Source: Pseudarthrobacter sulfonivorans (GTDB lineage: Bacteria; Actinomycetota; Actinomycetes; Actinomycetales; Micrococcaceae). Taken from it: DNA of 64,000 nucleotides. Location: the NCBI RefSeq assembly GCF_024391045.1, contig NZ_JANFCZ010000020.1, positions 1 through 64,000 on the forward strand. The letters run 5' to 3'. Both the position numbers and the translations under genes were made by a program. Of the stretch, positions 9,407-18,038 are shown piece after piece (within the stretch, counting starts at the first letter, position 1; every line of letters starts with the position of its first letter). The notes under the pieces were generated by a model. It was not told the DNA's origin, ran no database searches, and saw only the letters and a program-made list of their open reading frames with translations.

Positions 9407-9868
9407 ATGAACTCTTCGCAGCCGGGTATGTTGCACGCAGTGCTGGAAGAGTTCCTGGGGCACTGGCGCGGAATCACGCATCTTGTCCCGTCGGCTTGGG
9501 GACCTGAACGCTCGGCCGTGGCGGAGATCAGCTTTACCCGGGCGGCCGGAGGTTTCGCGGTAGTGCAGAGCTACCGGCATACGGAAGAAGACGGCACTCA
9601 TTTCGACGGCCATGGCGTGTTCACAGTGGATCCTGATCATAATGACGTCCTTTGGTATTACGTAGACAGTATGGGCATGCCGCCCGGAACTCCGGCACGC
9701 TGCCTCTGGGTGGATGGAGTCCTGCGCGTGGAACGCCACAGCGACCGGGGGAGTGCGCGCCACACCTTCCGAGTCTCCGACGGCGTGCTGACCCACACCG
9801 CCGAACTGCGCATTGGCGATGCCCAGGATTTCGTTCCGTTCATGACGTCGGAGTGCCGCCGCCACTGA
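9407..9868 (+). CDS. DUF1579-like hypothetical protein
   Basis: A 153-residue protein (MNSSQPGMLHAVLEEFLG). It has a beta-rich pattern with WRGITHLVPSAWGPERSAVAE, YRHTEEDGTHFDGHGVF and WYYVDSMGMPPGTPARC, resembling DUF1579 or lipocalin-like small-molecule-binding folds. It contains no signal peptide or catalytic motif I can name. It stands alone between the 29-bp repeats and the HNH gene in an accessory-looking stretch. Coding character looks real from its codon pattern and promoter; the function is unknown. Confidence 0.7.
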   Translation: MNSSQPGMLHAVLEEFLGHWRGITHLVPSAWGPERSAVAEISFTRAAGGFAVVQSYRHTEEDGTHFDGHGVFTVDPDHNDVLWYYVDSMGMPPGTPARCLWVDGVLRVERHSDRGSARHTFRVSDGVLTHTAELRIGDAQDFVPFMTSECRRH

Positions 9869-9965
9869 CGCGCTCCCGGCTTCGCCCGGCCTGTTGGGTC
9901 TCGTCGCAGCACGAGGCTAAGAACCTGTGCTCCCGGCGGCGTGGCCTTATGGTCGGTAGGTGTCC

Positions 9966-9990
9966 CGCGCTGCTCCGGAGGAGCGGCGCG
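9966..9990 (+). terminator. Stem-loop after the DUF1579-like gene
   Basis: An 11-bp stem (9966-9976 with 9980-9990, one G-U pair) has a GGA loop. The surrounding 9869-10120 has no convincing gene on either strand. Confidence 0.45.
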
Positions 9991-10120
9991 GCGCGACTAG
10001 TCAGCACGGCAATCGAACCGGGCAACGCTGATGGCCGTGGCGCCATCATTGGTGCACTTAGTTAGGTGGTGCCACTCTTTGTGGCCCCCTCATTAAGCAG
10101 CTTCCACCGGATCGATGGAT

Positions 10121-10214
10121 GATCCGGTAACTGGACTGCTCAATCGCCTGATTCTGCGGGCGCGTGTGATCCGGTAGGCGGACTGCTCAGTCGGCTAAAT
10201 TTGCGGGAGCGTGT
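10121..10214. repeat. Two tandem 47-bp units spanning the HNH stop codon
   Basis: 10121-10167 and 10168-10214 are imperfect copies sharing GATCCGGTA, GGACTGCTCA, TGCGGG and GCGTGT. Read on the minus strand, each copy contains TGAGCAGTCC, and the TGA in the copy at 10187-10189 is the stop codon of the HNH gene. The preceding coding bases (TGAGGAGTCAC) look like a third, partial copy, so the C-terminus itself may derive from the repeat. Confidence 0.8.
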
Positions 10215-11785
10215 GACTCCTCAGTCAGTTCTTTAGTCGAGCTGACAATCCAACTGGGTGGGTTGTCGGGCCAGGTGGGTGGTTCCCAGTCGGGTGGTTC
10301 GCTGTGGTACTGGCGTCCGGAGGGTGAGATCCAGCCGGGTGGTGTGTCTTGGGTGGGTTCGGTGGGTGTCCAGGCGGTGGTGTGGCGGAGCCTGTGGTGG
10401 CGGTGGCAGGGCTGGCCAAGGTTTGAGACCCCGGTGGTCCCGCCGTCGGCCCACGCGAGGATATGGTCGGCTTCGTTATCCAGGGACTGGTTAGTACAGC
10501 CGGGGAAGGGGCATCGCCCGTCGCGGAGCCTGAGCCATTGGCGTTGGGCTTTGGTGACCCGGTAGCTGGACCGGCCGATCTCCAACGGTGCCCCGTCACG
10601 GGGGTCGATCAGGACCCGGTGGAAGGAGTCTGCGCCGTCGGCGATCAGCCGCCGGGCCATGGACGGCGGGATCGGCCCGTACCCGTCCAGCATCGCCGGT
10701 TCCTCCGTCACACCCAGTAAAGCCATCACCGGGACCGTGATCAGCACCTGCGCCCGCGGCGACGGCACACCAGCACCCCCACCGGCGCCCGGGCCGGGGC
10801 CACTGCCCGGGCCGGCGGATCCGCCAGCCAACCCATCAGCGCCAATGCCGGCCCGCATAGCGGACAGGCCGTCCGCGGCCCCGTTGAGCGGAGCTGTCTG
10901 GTTTGGGTTTTCTCCGGTGATGTTCTCGACGTCGGAGGTGCAGGTCCCGCCCAGGAGCCAGGTGGCTGCGTTGTCGGCGCGGAGCTGGGTGAGGGTGCGG
11001 TCCTCGCCGGGGCCCTGCATGGCCCGCGCGGCGGCGGTGGTCCGTTCCCAGATCCCCGACGCGGTATCGGCCGGGAGGTAGGCCGAGAGCCAGGCCATCC
11101 CGTCCCGGTCCGGGGCAAACACCACCCGCCGGTCCGTTACGCATTTGGCATAACGCTTTTCGATGCTCACCGGGTGGTGCCGCTCCCGCCACAGCCGGGC
11201 CTTGGCCCGGAACCGGCCGGGAACCAGATCCCCGACCGGACAACCCCGCGCCGGGCCCACCGCATCCGGGCCGAGAAAGTGCGCTTCCAACGCCTGCGCG
11301 CCATCGGGCCCGAGGCTGCTGGCCTCGTCCACCATGATCCGGGCATGCTGCCACGACACCCTCCCGGCCTCCAACGCCGCCATCGTCAGCGGCAGGGCCG
11401 TGGTCAGCTCCCGGGCCTCCACCAGCAGCCCCGCGGCCGCCGACTCTCGGACGGTCAGGGCACAAGCGACCTCTGCGATGACGGCCATCTCCTGGGCGGT
11501 GTTCTCCTGCGGGGACGCAGGAGGCGGCGCCTGGGCTTCCACAGCACGGGAGTAGCCCGCCGCAAGGTGAACTCTCAGTGCTGATGCCTGGGCGTCAATC
11601 CGGGCAGTCTCAGCCAACCCGTCGAGGAAATCATTGGCCAGCGCCCGCAGCGGATCGGCGTCACGGTCGTCCCCGCCTGTGCCGGACCCGATCGGTGCTT
11701 CTCCCCGCAAAGCCGCGGCAAGCGCAGTGGCAGAAGCCGCCAAGGCCTCCGCCGCTTCCACCGCCGCTCTACGATCCATACCCAC
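10187..11785 (-). CDS. DUF222 / HNH endonuclease domain protein (13E12 repeat family)
   Basis: A 532-residue protein with an N-terminal DUF222 domain (about 40-330, including the ALEAGRVSWQHARIMVDEA segment), a Gly/Ala/Pro-rich linker, and a C-terminal HNH module. The HNH module has LRDGRCPFPGCTNQSLDNEADHI and CHRHHRLRH: CxxxC plus the DH and HRxH residues expected for metal binding. This is the 13E12 family, usually multicopy in Arthrobacter and mycobacterial genomes. Biochemical function is unproven; nuclease activity is inferred from HNH. GTG 11785 and ATG 11779 are alternative starts. No integrase or inverted repeats flank it, and no SOS box is visible upstream. Confidence 0.9.
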   Translation of the reverse strand: MGMDRRAAVEAAEALAASATALAAALRGEAPIGSGTGGDDRDADPLRALANDFLDGLAETARIDAQASALRVHLAAGYSRAVEAQAPPPASPQENTAQEMAVIAEVACALTVRESAAAGLLVEARELTTALPLTMAALEAGRVSWQHARIMVDEASSLGPDGAQALEAHFLGPDAVGPARGCPVGDLVPGRFRAKARLWRERHHPVSIEKRYAKCVTDRRVVFAPDRDGMAWLSAYLPADTASGIWERTTAAARAMQGPGEDRTLTQLRADNAATWLLGGTCTSDVENITGENPNQTAPLNGAADGLSAMRAGIGADGLAGGSAGPGSGPGPGAGGGAGVPSPRAQVLITVPVMALLGVTEEPAMLDGYGPIPPSMARRLIADGADSFHRVLIDPRDGAPLEIGRSSYRVTKAQRQWLRLRDGRCPFPGCTNQSLDNEADHILAWADGGTTGVSNLGQPCHRHHRLRHTTAWTPTEPTQDTPPGWISPSGRQYHSEPPDWEPPTWPDNPPSWIVSSTKELTEESHAPANLAD

Positions 11786-11854
11786 AGCATCCCAGCAAGC
11801 CGGGGCAAAAAACCCGTGGATTGGCGGCTATGTGGATAACTCTGGGGTACCCCT

Positions 11855-11917
11855 GCAAACGGGCACGCAGCCCCCGGTAATCCTGGTAAACAGCAACGGG
11901 CACGCAGCCGCCGGTAA
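11855..11917. repeat. Direct repeat between the HNH gene and moaD
   Basis: ACGGGCACGCAGCC-C/G-CCGGTAA occurs twice (about 11858-11880 and 11895-11917) with one mismatch, separated by a short spacer rich in GGTAA. The sequence between the HNH start (11785) and the moaD stop (11962) otherwise holds nothing recognisable. Confidence 0.75.
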
Positions 11918-11961
11918 GGCTGGGCCAACTCCACCCGTCGCGTCAGCCTTTGCCGATATCC

Positions 11962-12228
11962 CTATCCGCCGGCGAACGGCGGCAACACGTCCACCACGTC
12001 GCCCGGGTTCAGGACAGTGGCACGGTCCTTAACTGCCACCTCGTTCAGCAGGAAGCTGCTCCGGGCGAGGAGCCGCTGCAGGGGAGGAGTTCCGGTGGGG
12101 GGCTCGGCGCGTTCCACGGCGAGAACCGCTTCGAGCAAATCGGCCACAGTCGCCCCCAACGGGAGATCGTAGGCTTCCTCTTCCACACCTGCGGCAGCGC
12201 GCGCGGCAGCGAAGTAACGTACGTTCAA
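11962..12228 (-). CDS. moaD: Molybdopterin synthase small subunit MoaD
   Basis: MoaD is the ubiquitin-fold sulfur carrier that donates sulfur to precursor Z with MoaE. The 88-residue product (MNVRYFAAARAAAGVEEE) ends in LPPFAGG; the terminal Gly-Gly is the adenylation and thiocarboxylation site. NEVAVKDRATVLNPGDVVDVLPP is the typical beta-grasp C-terminus. TTG 12228 is chosen because GGAGG lies nine bases upstream, just past the moaA stop; an upstream extension to 12345 would sit inside moaA. It is co-transcribed with moaA, five bases away. Confidence 0.88.
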   Translation of the reverse strand: MNVRYFAAARAAAGVEEEAYDLPLGATVADLLEAVLAVERAEPPTGTPPLQRLLARSSFLLNEVAVKDRATVLNPGDVVDVLPPFAGG

Positions 12229-12233
12229 GAAAT

Positions 12234-13382
12234 TCAGCCTCCGATGGCGCTCATGCTGCGGTCCGGCTGGACGAAGTCCGCCGCACCGAGACCCGTGTGG
12301 TCCATTCCGTGCGCCTTGGGCTTGACCCACATGGCATCCTGCCACCGCTCAGCCAGGGCTTCATCGCTGGCGCCTTCCCGCAGAAGGCCCAGCAGATCAA
12401 ACTCTTCACGCGAGAACAGGCAGCTCATGATCTTGCCCTCGGCGGTGATCCGGGTGCGCCGGCAGTCAGCGCAGAACGGCTCCGTGACGGAGGCGATGAT
12501 GCCCACGGTGCCCAGCACCGGACCCTCCGCGCCCAGCTGCTCCGCATCAGAACCAAGCGGACCCGCAGCCCCGGCCACCCGTCGTCGTACTTCAAAACGC
12601 TCGGCAGGGGCGCCGTCGCGGGCGCGCGGGTCCGGGCTCAGGACATAGTCCACGGAAAGCAGGGAACGGATTTCGGCGGCCGTGATCATGTTCCGGCGGG
12701 TCCAGCCATGATCGGCGTCTAGCGGCATCTGCTCGATGAACCGGAGTTCGTAGCCACGTTCCAGGGCCCAGGCGAGCAGTGCGGGCGACTCGGCGTCGTT
12801 GATCCCCCGCATCAGGACGGCATTGAGCTTGACCGGGCCCAGACCCGCCGCCCACGCGGCGTCGACCCCGGCCAGGACACGGTCCAGGAACGGACGACGG
12901 GTGAGCTTGGCGAAGGTCTCTTCGTGCAGGGAATCCAGGGAAACATTGATGCGGGTCAGGCCCGCAGCCTTAAGTGCGGCGGCCTTCTTATCCAGTCCAA
13001 CACCGTTGGTGGTCATGGAGATCGGCAGCTCGGGATGATTGCTGCGCAGCGCGGCGATGATGTCCACCAGGTCAGCCCTGACCAGCGGCTCACCGCCCGT
13101 CAGGCGGAGTTCGCGCACGCCCAGCAGTTCGACGCCGACGCGGACAATCCGCACAATCTCGTCCGCGGTCATCACTGCCTGCTTGGCAAGCCACTCAAGG
13201 CCCTCGGCCGGCATGCAGTAGGTGCAGCGCAAGTTGCACTTGTCCGTCAGGGATAACCGCATGTCGGTGGCGCGGCGTCCGTACTGGTCCAGCAGCCCGG
13301 ACGGGGTGCCGGCCGGCCGGGCAGGCGGCAGGCCAGGACCGACGCTGTCCCGGGATTGCGGCATGCCTAGCTGAATGCTCAT
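12234..13382 (-). CDS. moaA: GTP 3',8-cyclase MoaA
   Basis: A radical SAM enzyme that converts GTP to 3',8-cyclo-GTP, the first step of molybdenum cofactor synthesis. The 382-residue protein has the SAM cluster motif CNLRCTYC near residue 50, and the C-terminal cluster cysteines in FCADCRRTRITAEGKIMSC. It ends SAIGG; the double glycine tail is essential in MoaA. An Ala/Gly-rich insert (VAGAAGPLGSDAEQLG) lies before the second cluster. It leads a moaA-moaD operon divergent from the molybdo-oxidoreductase/moeA operon. A TAGCCT hexamer six bases before the ATG suggests a leaderless transcript. Confidence 0.96.
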   Translation of the reverse strand: MSIQLGMPQSRDSVGPGLPPARPAGTPSGLLDQYGRRATDMRLSLTDKCNLRCTYCMPAEGLEWLAKQAVMTADEIVRIVRVGVELLGVRELRLTGGEPLVRADLVDIIAALRSNHPELPISMTTNGVGLDKKAAALKAAGLTRINVSLDSLHEETFAKLTRRPFLDRVLAGVDAAWAAGLGPVKLNAVLMRGINDAESPALLAWALERGYELRFIEQMPLDADHGWTRRNMITAAEIRSLLSVDYVLSPDPRARDGAPAERFEVRRRVAGAAGPLGSDAEQLGAEGPVLGTVGIIASVTEPFCADCRRTRITAEGKIMSCLFSREEFDLLGLLREGASDEALAERWQDAMWVKPKAHGMDHTGLGAADFVQPDRSMSAIGG

Positions 13383-13388
13383 GGATTC

Positions 13389-13394
13389 AGGCTA
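13389..13394 (-). promoter_or_regulatory. -10 hexamer TAGCCT for moaA, probable leaderless start
   Basis: On the minus strand TAGCCT ends six bases before ATG 13382, with no Shine-Dalgarno sequence between. Confidence 0.5.
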
Positions 13395-13510
13395 CGCCAC
13401 CCGGGCCCGCTCATCACGTTCGCGTCGCCCCGCACCCGCCGCATCTCCCGGCAGCTGCAACTTCCCGCCGATAAGAGGCCAAGTCCGGCGCCGCCAGGCT
13501 GCCACACTCC

Positions 13511-13516
13511 TATGCT
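13511..13516 (+). promoter_or_regulatory. -10 hexamer TATGCT for the molybdo-oxidoreductase operon
   Basis: TATGCT lies six bases before GTG 13523. GGAGGT sits in the gap, but it is too close to the start for normal spacing if this GTG is used. A leaderless start is the simpler reading. Confidence 0.5.
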
Positions 13517-13522
13517 GGAGGT

Positions 13523-15133
13523 GTGAACAGGTTCCTGCCCGTGGATGAAACGGCCGACGACGGCGCGAGCTCCGGAACGAGGCACCGTACCTTGCGTGCC
13601 GCACAGGGCGGCCGCTTCCGGGCAGCTGCGTCAGGGACTGTTTCCGCGGTCGCAGCCGTTGTGGTCGGAGAGCTGCTCGCCGGACTGCTCAGCCCGTCCT
13701 TGTCTCCTTTGGCAGCAGTCGGCGGGGCATTGATCGACGCCCTTCCGCCGGGAGTGAAGGAATGGGCCGTCAGCCTCTTCGGCACCGCAGACAAGACAGT
13801 CTTCGTGACCGGCATGCTGATTGTCATCGCTGCCGTTGGGGGTCTCGCCGGAATCCTGGAGCAACGACGACGCTTTGCCGGTGCCGCCGTGATGGCGGTC
13901 TTTGGTCTCGTGGGGCTTGTTGCCGTCATCACCCGCGCACAGGTGACGTTCGGCGCCGTTCCGGTTCCCTTGGCCGCAGCCCTTGCCGGTGCGCTCCTGT
14001 TGCGGTTCCTGATCCGGCGGCTCCAGGAAGACGCTTCGACCGACGCGCCGGTCCCAACTGGTACCGGCCGGCGCACGTTCCTGCAGGTCCTGGCGGCCAG
14101 TGCTGCGGTGACGGCGGTGGCAGGGATCCTTGCCGGGGTCTGGCGCGGCGCCGCCGCGGGTATCAGCACCGCCCGCGAAAAGCTGAAACTGCCCGCGGCG
14201 GATTCTGCTGCGCCTGCAATTCCCGCAGGCGCAGAAGTAAGCCTGGACGGCATGCAGCCGCTGGTCACCCCAAACAACGACTTCTACCGGATCGACACCG
14301 CCCTGATCGTCCCGGTCATCGACCCCGATACCTGGACACTGCGCGTCACGGGGATGGTGGACCAGGAAATCGAACTGAACCTGGCTGACCTCCTGGCCAA
14401 GCCACTCATCGAACGCCACGTCACCATTGCCTGCGTGTCCAACGAAGTGGGTGGCGACCTGATCGGCAATGCGCGCTGGCTTGGGTGGCCGGTGCGGGAA
14501 TTGCTCTCCATGGCGCGCCCGCAGGCCGGCGCGGACATGGTGTTGTCGCGAAGCTCGGACGGCTGGACCGCAGGCACGCCGCTGGAGGTCCTCACCGACA
14601 CCAGGGACGCCATCCTGGCCGTGGGGATGAACGGCGAACCCCTGCCGCTCGAACACGGCTTTCCCGTGCGCATGATTGTGCCCGGTCTGTACGGCTATGT
14701 CTCGGCCACAAAGTGGCTCACGGAACTCCGCCTCACCAAATTCGCCAACGACGAAGGCTATTGGACGCCGCGCGGCTGGTCCGAGCGGGGCCCCATCAAG
14801 ACGGCATCCAGGATCGATGTCCCGCGCCAGGGCAAGCGGGTCAGCGCCGGCACGGTGCAATTCGGCGGCGTTGCCTGGGCACAGCACACCGGCATCGGCA
14901 AAGTGGAACTGCGGGTCAACCGCGGCACGTGGCAACAGGCAGACCTCGCCCCCGGCATCTCGCGGGACACCTGGTATCAATGGCAGTTGGGCATCACCCT
15001 CAGTCCCGGCCAGTACGAAGTCCAGGTCCGGGCCACGGACCTCAACGGTGAGCCGCAGGCTGAGGAACCCCGGCCCGTCGCGCCGGACGGAGCCACCGGC
15101 TTCCACACCATTAGAGTTGACGTGAGTCCATGA
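13523..15133 (+). CDS. Membrane-anchored molybdopterin-dependent oxidoreductase (sulfite oxidase family)
   Basis: A 536-residue protein with about four transmembrane helices (roughly 35-60, 92-113, 118-140, 145-165). A twin-arginine motif RRTFLQVL (183-190) is followed by a fifth hydrophobic segment, then a sulfite-oxidase-type Mo-cofactor domain (from about 240). Cys304 in TIACVSNEVGG is the expected Mo ligand, and GLYGYVSATKWLTELRL is the family motif. A C-terminal Mo-co dimerisation domain (about 430-535) follows. The catalytic part should face outside, exported by Tat after the first helices insert. Substrate unknown. It overlaps moeA by 4 bp, so cofactor genes are co-expressed with it. 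Confidence 0.88.
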   Translation: MNRFLPVDETADDGASSGTRHRTLRAAQGGRFRAAASGTVSAVAAVVVGELLAGLLSPSLSPLAAVGGALIDALPPGVKEWAVSLFGTADKTVFVTGMLIVIAAVGGLAGILEQRRRFAGAAVMAVFGLVGLVAVITRAQVTFGAVPVPLAAALAGALLLRFLIRRLQEDASTDAPVPTGTGRRTFLQVLAASAAVTAVAGILAGVWRGAAAGISTAREKLKLPAADSAAPAIPAGAEVSLDGMQPLVTPNNDFYRIDTALIVPVIDPDTWTLRVTGMVDQEIELNLADLLAKPLIERHVTIACVSNEVGGDLIGNARWLGWPVRELLSMARPQAGADMVLSRSSDGWTAGTPLEVLTDTRDAILAVGMNGEPLPLEHGFPVRMIVPGLYGYVSATKWLTELRLTKFANDEGYWTPRGWSERGPIKTASRIDVPRQGKRVSAGTVQFGGVAWAQHTGIGKVELRVNRGTWQQADLAPGISRDTWYQWQLGITLSPGQYEVQVRATDLNGEPQAEEPRPVAPDGATGFHTIRVDVSP

Positions 15134-16401
15134 CAGCCTCTACCGAAGGCAGGACCATGCACAGCCCTCCGCATCAGCACGGCGCCGCCCCGCACCAGTC
15201 GCGGTCCGTTGCCCGCCACCGCGCCGCAGTCGCCGAACTGCTTGCGCCCCTGCTGACCGGCGGCAAGACGGAAACGCTGGCGCTGCGGGACGCACTGGGG
15301 AGGGGCCTGGCCCACGATATTGCGGCGCCCCTCAGCCTGCCGCCGTTCGCGAACTCGCAAATGGACGGCTTCGCCGTCAACAGTTCAGACCTGCCCGACG
15401 ACGGTGCGGAGCTCAGGGTCGTGGATCCGGTTCCGGCAGGTGCCACGCCCGCGCCCCTGGAGCGCGGGTGCGCTGCCCCGATCATGACCGGCGCCATGAT
15501 CCCTGACGGTGCCGACGCCGTCGTGCCCGTGGAACGTGCCATCCCGGACAGTTTTCCCGCCCCCGGGGTTGCAAGCACCGTGTGGCTGCCGGCGACGGCG
15601 GCGGGCACCTTCGTGCGCGCCGCAGGAAGCGACCTTGCAGCGGGGGAGCAGGCGCTGGCTGCCCGCACGTTCCTCGGGCCGGCGCAGCTGGGGCTTCTGG
15701 CCGCCCTGGGCATCAGAGAGGTGACGGTGCACCGGACGGTGACCGTTCTCCTGGCCACCACAGGGGACGAAGTGGTGGAGCCGGGCACGCCGTTGCCGGC
15801 CGGGAAGATCTACGACTCCAACGGAACCCTCCTCGAAAGCGCTCTCCGGCAGGCTGGCCTGACGGTGGTGCGCACCGCCATCGCCTCGGACCGGCCCGAA
15901 GAACTTCAAGCGCTGCTGCGCAGCCACGCCGGATCCGTGGACCTGATTGTCACCACCGGAGGGGTCAGCAAGGGAGCCTACGAAGTGGTCCGGCAGGCGA
16001 TGGACGGACAAGCAGCCGAGTTTGTGCACCTGGCCATGCAGCCCGGGGGGCCGCAGGGGATCGGCGAATTCGACGGCGTGCCTTTCCTGGGATTTCCAGG
16101 CAACCCGGTGAGCTGCCTGGTGTCCTTCGAGATGTTCCTCCGGCCGGTGCTGTCCGAAATGTTTGGCTCACCCGCCCCCCGGACCAGCCTCCGCGCACGC
16201 CTGGCCCATGGCCTCACCTCCCCGCAACACAAACACCAGGTCCGGCGCGGAAGCTTCCAGGCTGACGGCACCGTCCGCCTGGAAGGGGGCGAAAGCTCCC
16301 ACCTCATGCATGCGCTCGCCGGCTCCAACGCGCTTGTTCATGTCCCGGCTGGAGTCTCGGCGCTCGCGGAGGGCGACGAGGTGGAAGTATGGATGCTGTG
16401 A
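15130..16401 (+). CDS. moeA: Molybdopterin molybdenumtransferase MoeA
   Basis: MoeA inserts molybdate into adenylated molybdopterin. The 423-residue protein carries NSQMDGFAV, the [15 protein letters not shown] segment, [23 protein letters not shown] and the [14 protein letters not shown] motif, in family order. TTGGVS is usually followed by GD; here it is KGA, a modest deviation. The first ~30 residues are His- and Pro-rich. It overlaps the upstream oxidoreductase by 4 bp and moaC by 13 bp. Confidence 0.95.
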   Translation: MTASTEGRTMHSPPHQHGAAPHQSRSVARHRAAVAELLAPLLTGGKTETLALRDALGRGLAHDIAAPLSLPPFANSQMDGFAVNSSDLPDDGAELRVVDPVPAGATPAPLERGCAAPIMTGAMIPDGADAVVPVERAIPDSFPAPGVASTVWLPATAAGTFVRAAGSDLAAGEQALAARTFLGPAQLGLLAALGIREVTVHRTVTVLLATTGDEVVEPGTPLPAGKIYDSNGTLLESALRQAGLTVVRTAIASDRPEELQALLRSHAGSVDLIVTTGGVSKGAYEVVRQAMDGQAAEFVHLAMQPGGPQGIGEFDGVPFLGFPGNPVSCLVSFEMFLRPVLSEMFGSPAPRTSLRARLAHGLTSPQHKHQVRRGSFQADGTVRLEGGESSHLMHALAGSNALVHVPAGVSALAEGDEVEVWML

Positions 16402-16880
16402 ATCCAGAACAAACGCCGGCGCTGACCCACCTGCGCCACGACGGCAGCGCCCAGATGGTGGACGTATCAAACAAGGCCGAAACCACCCGGGAAGCCACCG
16501 CCACGGCCACCGTCCGCACCACCCGCGAAGTGCTGGGCCTGCTCGGCTCCGGCGGACTGCCCAAGGGCGACGCCCTGGCGGTGGCGCGCGTCGCCGGGAT
16601 CATGGCGGCCAAGAAGACACCGGAGCTCATTCCGCTGTGCCATCCGCTGCCGCTGTCCAAAGTCACCGTCGACTTTGAACTGGGGACGGAATCGGTGGAC
16701 ATCCTTGCCACGGTTAAGACCCGCGGTGTCACCGGAGTGGAGATGGAGGCGCTCACGGCGGCGTCCGTGGCAGCCCTCAGCGTGTATGACATGGTCAAGG
16801 CCGTCGACAAGCACGCCGTACTGACCGACATCAAAGTGCTGGCTAAAAGTGGCGGCAAGAGCGGGGACTGGACACTGTGA
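16389..16880 (+). CDS. moaC: Cyclic pyranopterin monophosphate synthase MoaC
   Basis: MoaC rearranges the MoaA product to cyclic pyranopterin monophosphate (precursor Z). The 163-residue protein has the full set of motifs: [14 protein letters not shown], the [18 protein letters not shown] active-site loop and [25 protein letters not shown]. The start overlaps the end of moeA by 13 bp and its own stop overlaps mog by 4 bp, a tightly coupled operon. Confidence 0.97.
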   Translation: MDAVNPEQTPALTHLRHDGSAQMVDVSNKAETTREATATATVRTTREVLGLLGSGGLPKGDALAVARVAGIMAAKKTPELIPLCHPLPLSKVTVDFELGTESVDILATVKTRGVTGVEMEALTAASVAALSVYDMVKAVDKHAVLTDIKVLAKSGGKSGDWTL

Positions 16881-17461
16881 GCGAGGACACTTTCTTGAGC
16901 GAGCCGCACACTCACGTGCCGCACGCCGCTGAGCCGCAGGCCCCCGAAGCGCACGCGCACGACAACCACACACACGGCGAGGTCCAGGGCCGGAAAGCCG
17001 GAGTTGTGATTGCCTCCACCCGGGCCGCGGCCGGCATCTACGAGGACGAGACCGGCCCCGTGATCACCGACTGGCTCACGGAGCACGGGTTCCAGGCCTA
17101 CCCCCCAATGGTGGTGCCGGACGGTGAGTCCGTGGGCGCAGCCATCCGGGCGCTCCTCACCCAGCACCCCGCCGTCGTCATCACCAGCGGCGGGACCGGC
17201 CTCAGCCCGGACGACCGGACCCCTGACGTGACGCAGCCCCTGCTGGATCGCGAAATCCCAGGGATCATGGAAGCCATTCGGCGCGCCGGAGCGGCGAAAA
17301 CCCCGCTCGCCGCGCTGAGTCGGGGGTACGCCGGAGCGGCCGGCCGGACGTTTATCATCAACCTGCCCGGTTCGCCCAAGGGCGTCATGGACGGGCTGTC
17401 CGTCCTGGACCCATTGATCGGGCACCTGTGCGACCAGTTGGAGGGCCGTAATGGGCACTGA
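16877..17461 (+). CDS. mog: Molybdopterin adenylyltransferase (MogA/MoaB family)
   Basis: Adenylates molybdopterin to prepare it for MoeA. The conserved domain starts near residue 40 ([18 protein letters not shown]) and holds the [15 protein letters not shown] signature and the [10 protein letters not shown] loop. The first ~37 residues are an unusual His-rich tail ([24 protein letters not shown]) with nine histidines, likely metal-binding but not part of the fold. 194 residues in total; it overlaps moaC by 4 bp and moaE by 11 bp. Confidence 0.93.
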   Translation: MSEDTFLSEPHTHVPHAAEPQAPEAHAHDNHTHGEVQGRKAGVVIASTRAAAGIYEDETGPVITDWLTEHGFQAYPPMVVPDGESVGAAIRALLTQHPAVVITSGGTGLSPDDRTPDVTQPLLDREIPGIMEAIRRAGAAKTPLAALSRGYAGAAGRTFIINLPGSPKGVMDGLSVLDPLIGHLCDQLEGRNGH

Positions 17462-17912
17462 ATCAGTTTTCGAAGTGGTCCACGCGGTCTTGAGTGCGGA
17501 AGCGATCTCCGTGGAACAGGCCATCGCCGCCGTCGAATCGGACACTGCAGGCGCAGTTGTCAGCTTCAGCGGGGTGGTCAGGAATCACGACGGCGGCAAG
17601 CCGGTGGAGCGCCTCAGCTACAGTGCGCACCCCACTGCGCACCAGATGATGGCGGACGTCGTCGCGGCCCTGGTCGCAGAACATTCCCAAGGTTCGTCCG
17701 GCGAGCAGCCGGTCCGGATCTGGGCTGCCCACCGCATCGGCCTGCTGGACATCGGGGATCCCGCACTGGTTTGCGCTGTCTCTGCCGCCCACCGGGGCGA
17801 GGCCTTTGCCGTGTGTTCCGAGTTGGTGGACCGGATCAAGGAACAGGTTCCCATCTGGAAGGAACAGTTCTTCACCGACGGCACCGTCGAGTGGGTGGGC
17901 GCCGGCAGCTGA
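17451..17912 (+). CDS. moaE: Molybdopterin synthase catalytic subunit MoaE
   Basis: MoaE, with thiocarboxylated MoaD, converts precursor Z to molybdopterin. The 153-residue protein has AGAVVSFSGVVRNHDGG, LSYSAHPTAHQMM, IGLLDIGDPALVCAVSAAHRGEAF and the catalytic KEQVPIWKEQFF with its conserved lysines. It overlaps the end of mog, the last gene of the plus-strand cofactor operon. Its partner moaD is in the divergent moaA operon, so the two operons must be co-expressed. Confidence 0.96.
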   Translation: MGTESVFEVVHAVLSAEAISVEQAIAAVESDTAGAVVSFSGVVRNHDGGKPVERLSYSAHPTAHQMMADVVAALVAEHSQGSSGEQPVRIWAAHRIGLLDIGDPALVCAVSAAHRGEAFAVCSELVDRIKEQVPIWKEQFFTDGTVEWVGAGS

Positions 17913-18025
17913 CTCCAGCCTGACCGGCCGGCCGCCGCCTAGGCATTCACGTGTTGCCTTTCGCCGCCGACCCGCATGCGAGGTAACGCACGCCCGCCGG
18001 TTCCGTACCGCACCCTGCCCGACGG

Positions 18026-18031
18026 TAGGGT
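18026..18031 (+). promoter_or_regulatory. -10 hexamer TAGGGT for dapB
   Basis: TAGGGT lies seven bases before ATG 18039, consistent with a leaderless or near-leaderless transcript. Confidence 0.42.
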
Positions 18032-18038
18032 TAAAGGC

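Noticed and set aside
10121..11917. Complete mobile element around the DUF222/HNH gene
   Set aside because: Repeats flank it, but they are not matching inverted ends or target duplications and no transposase or integrase is present.
13631..15106. A 491-codon minus-strand frame across the molybdo-oxidoreductase
   Set aside because: Antisense shadow; the plus strand has clear family motifs.
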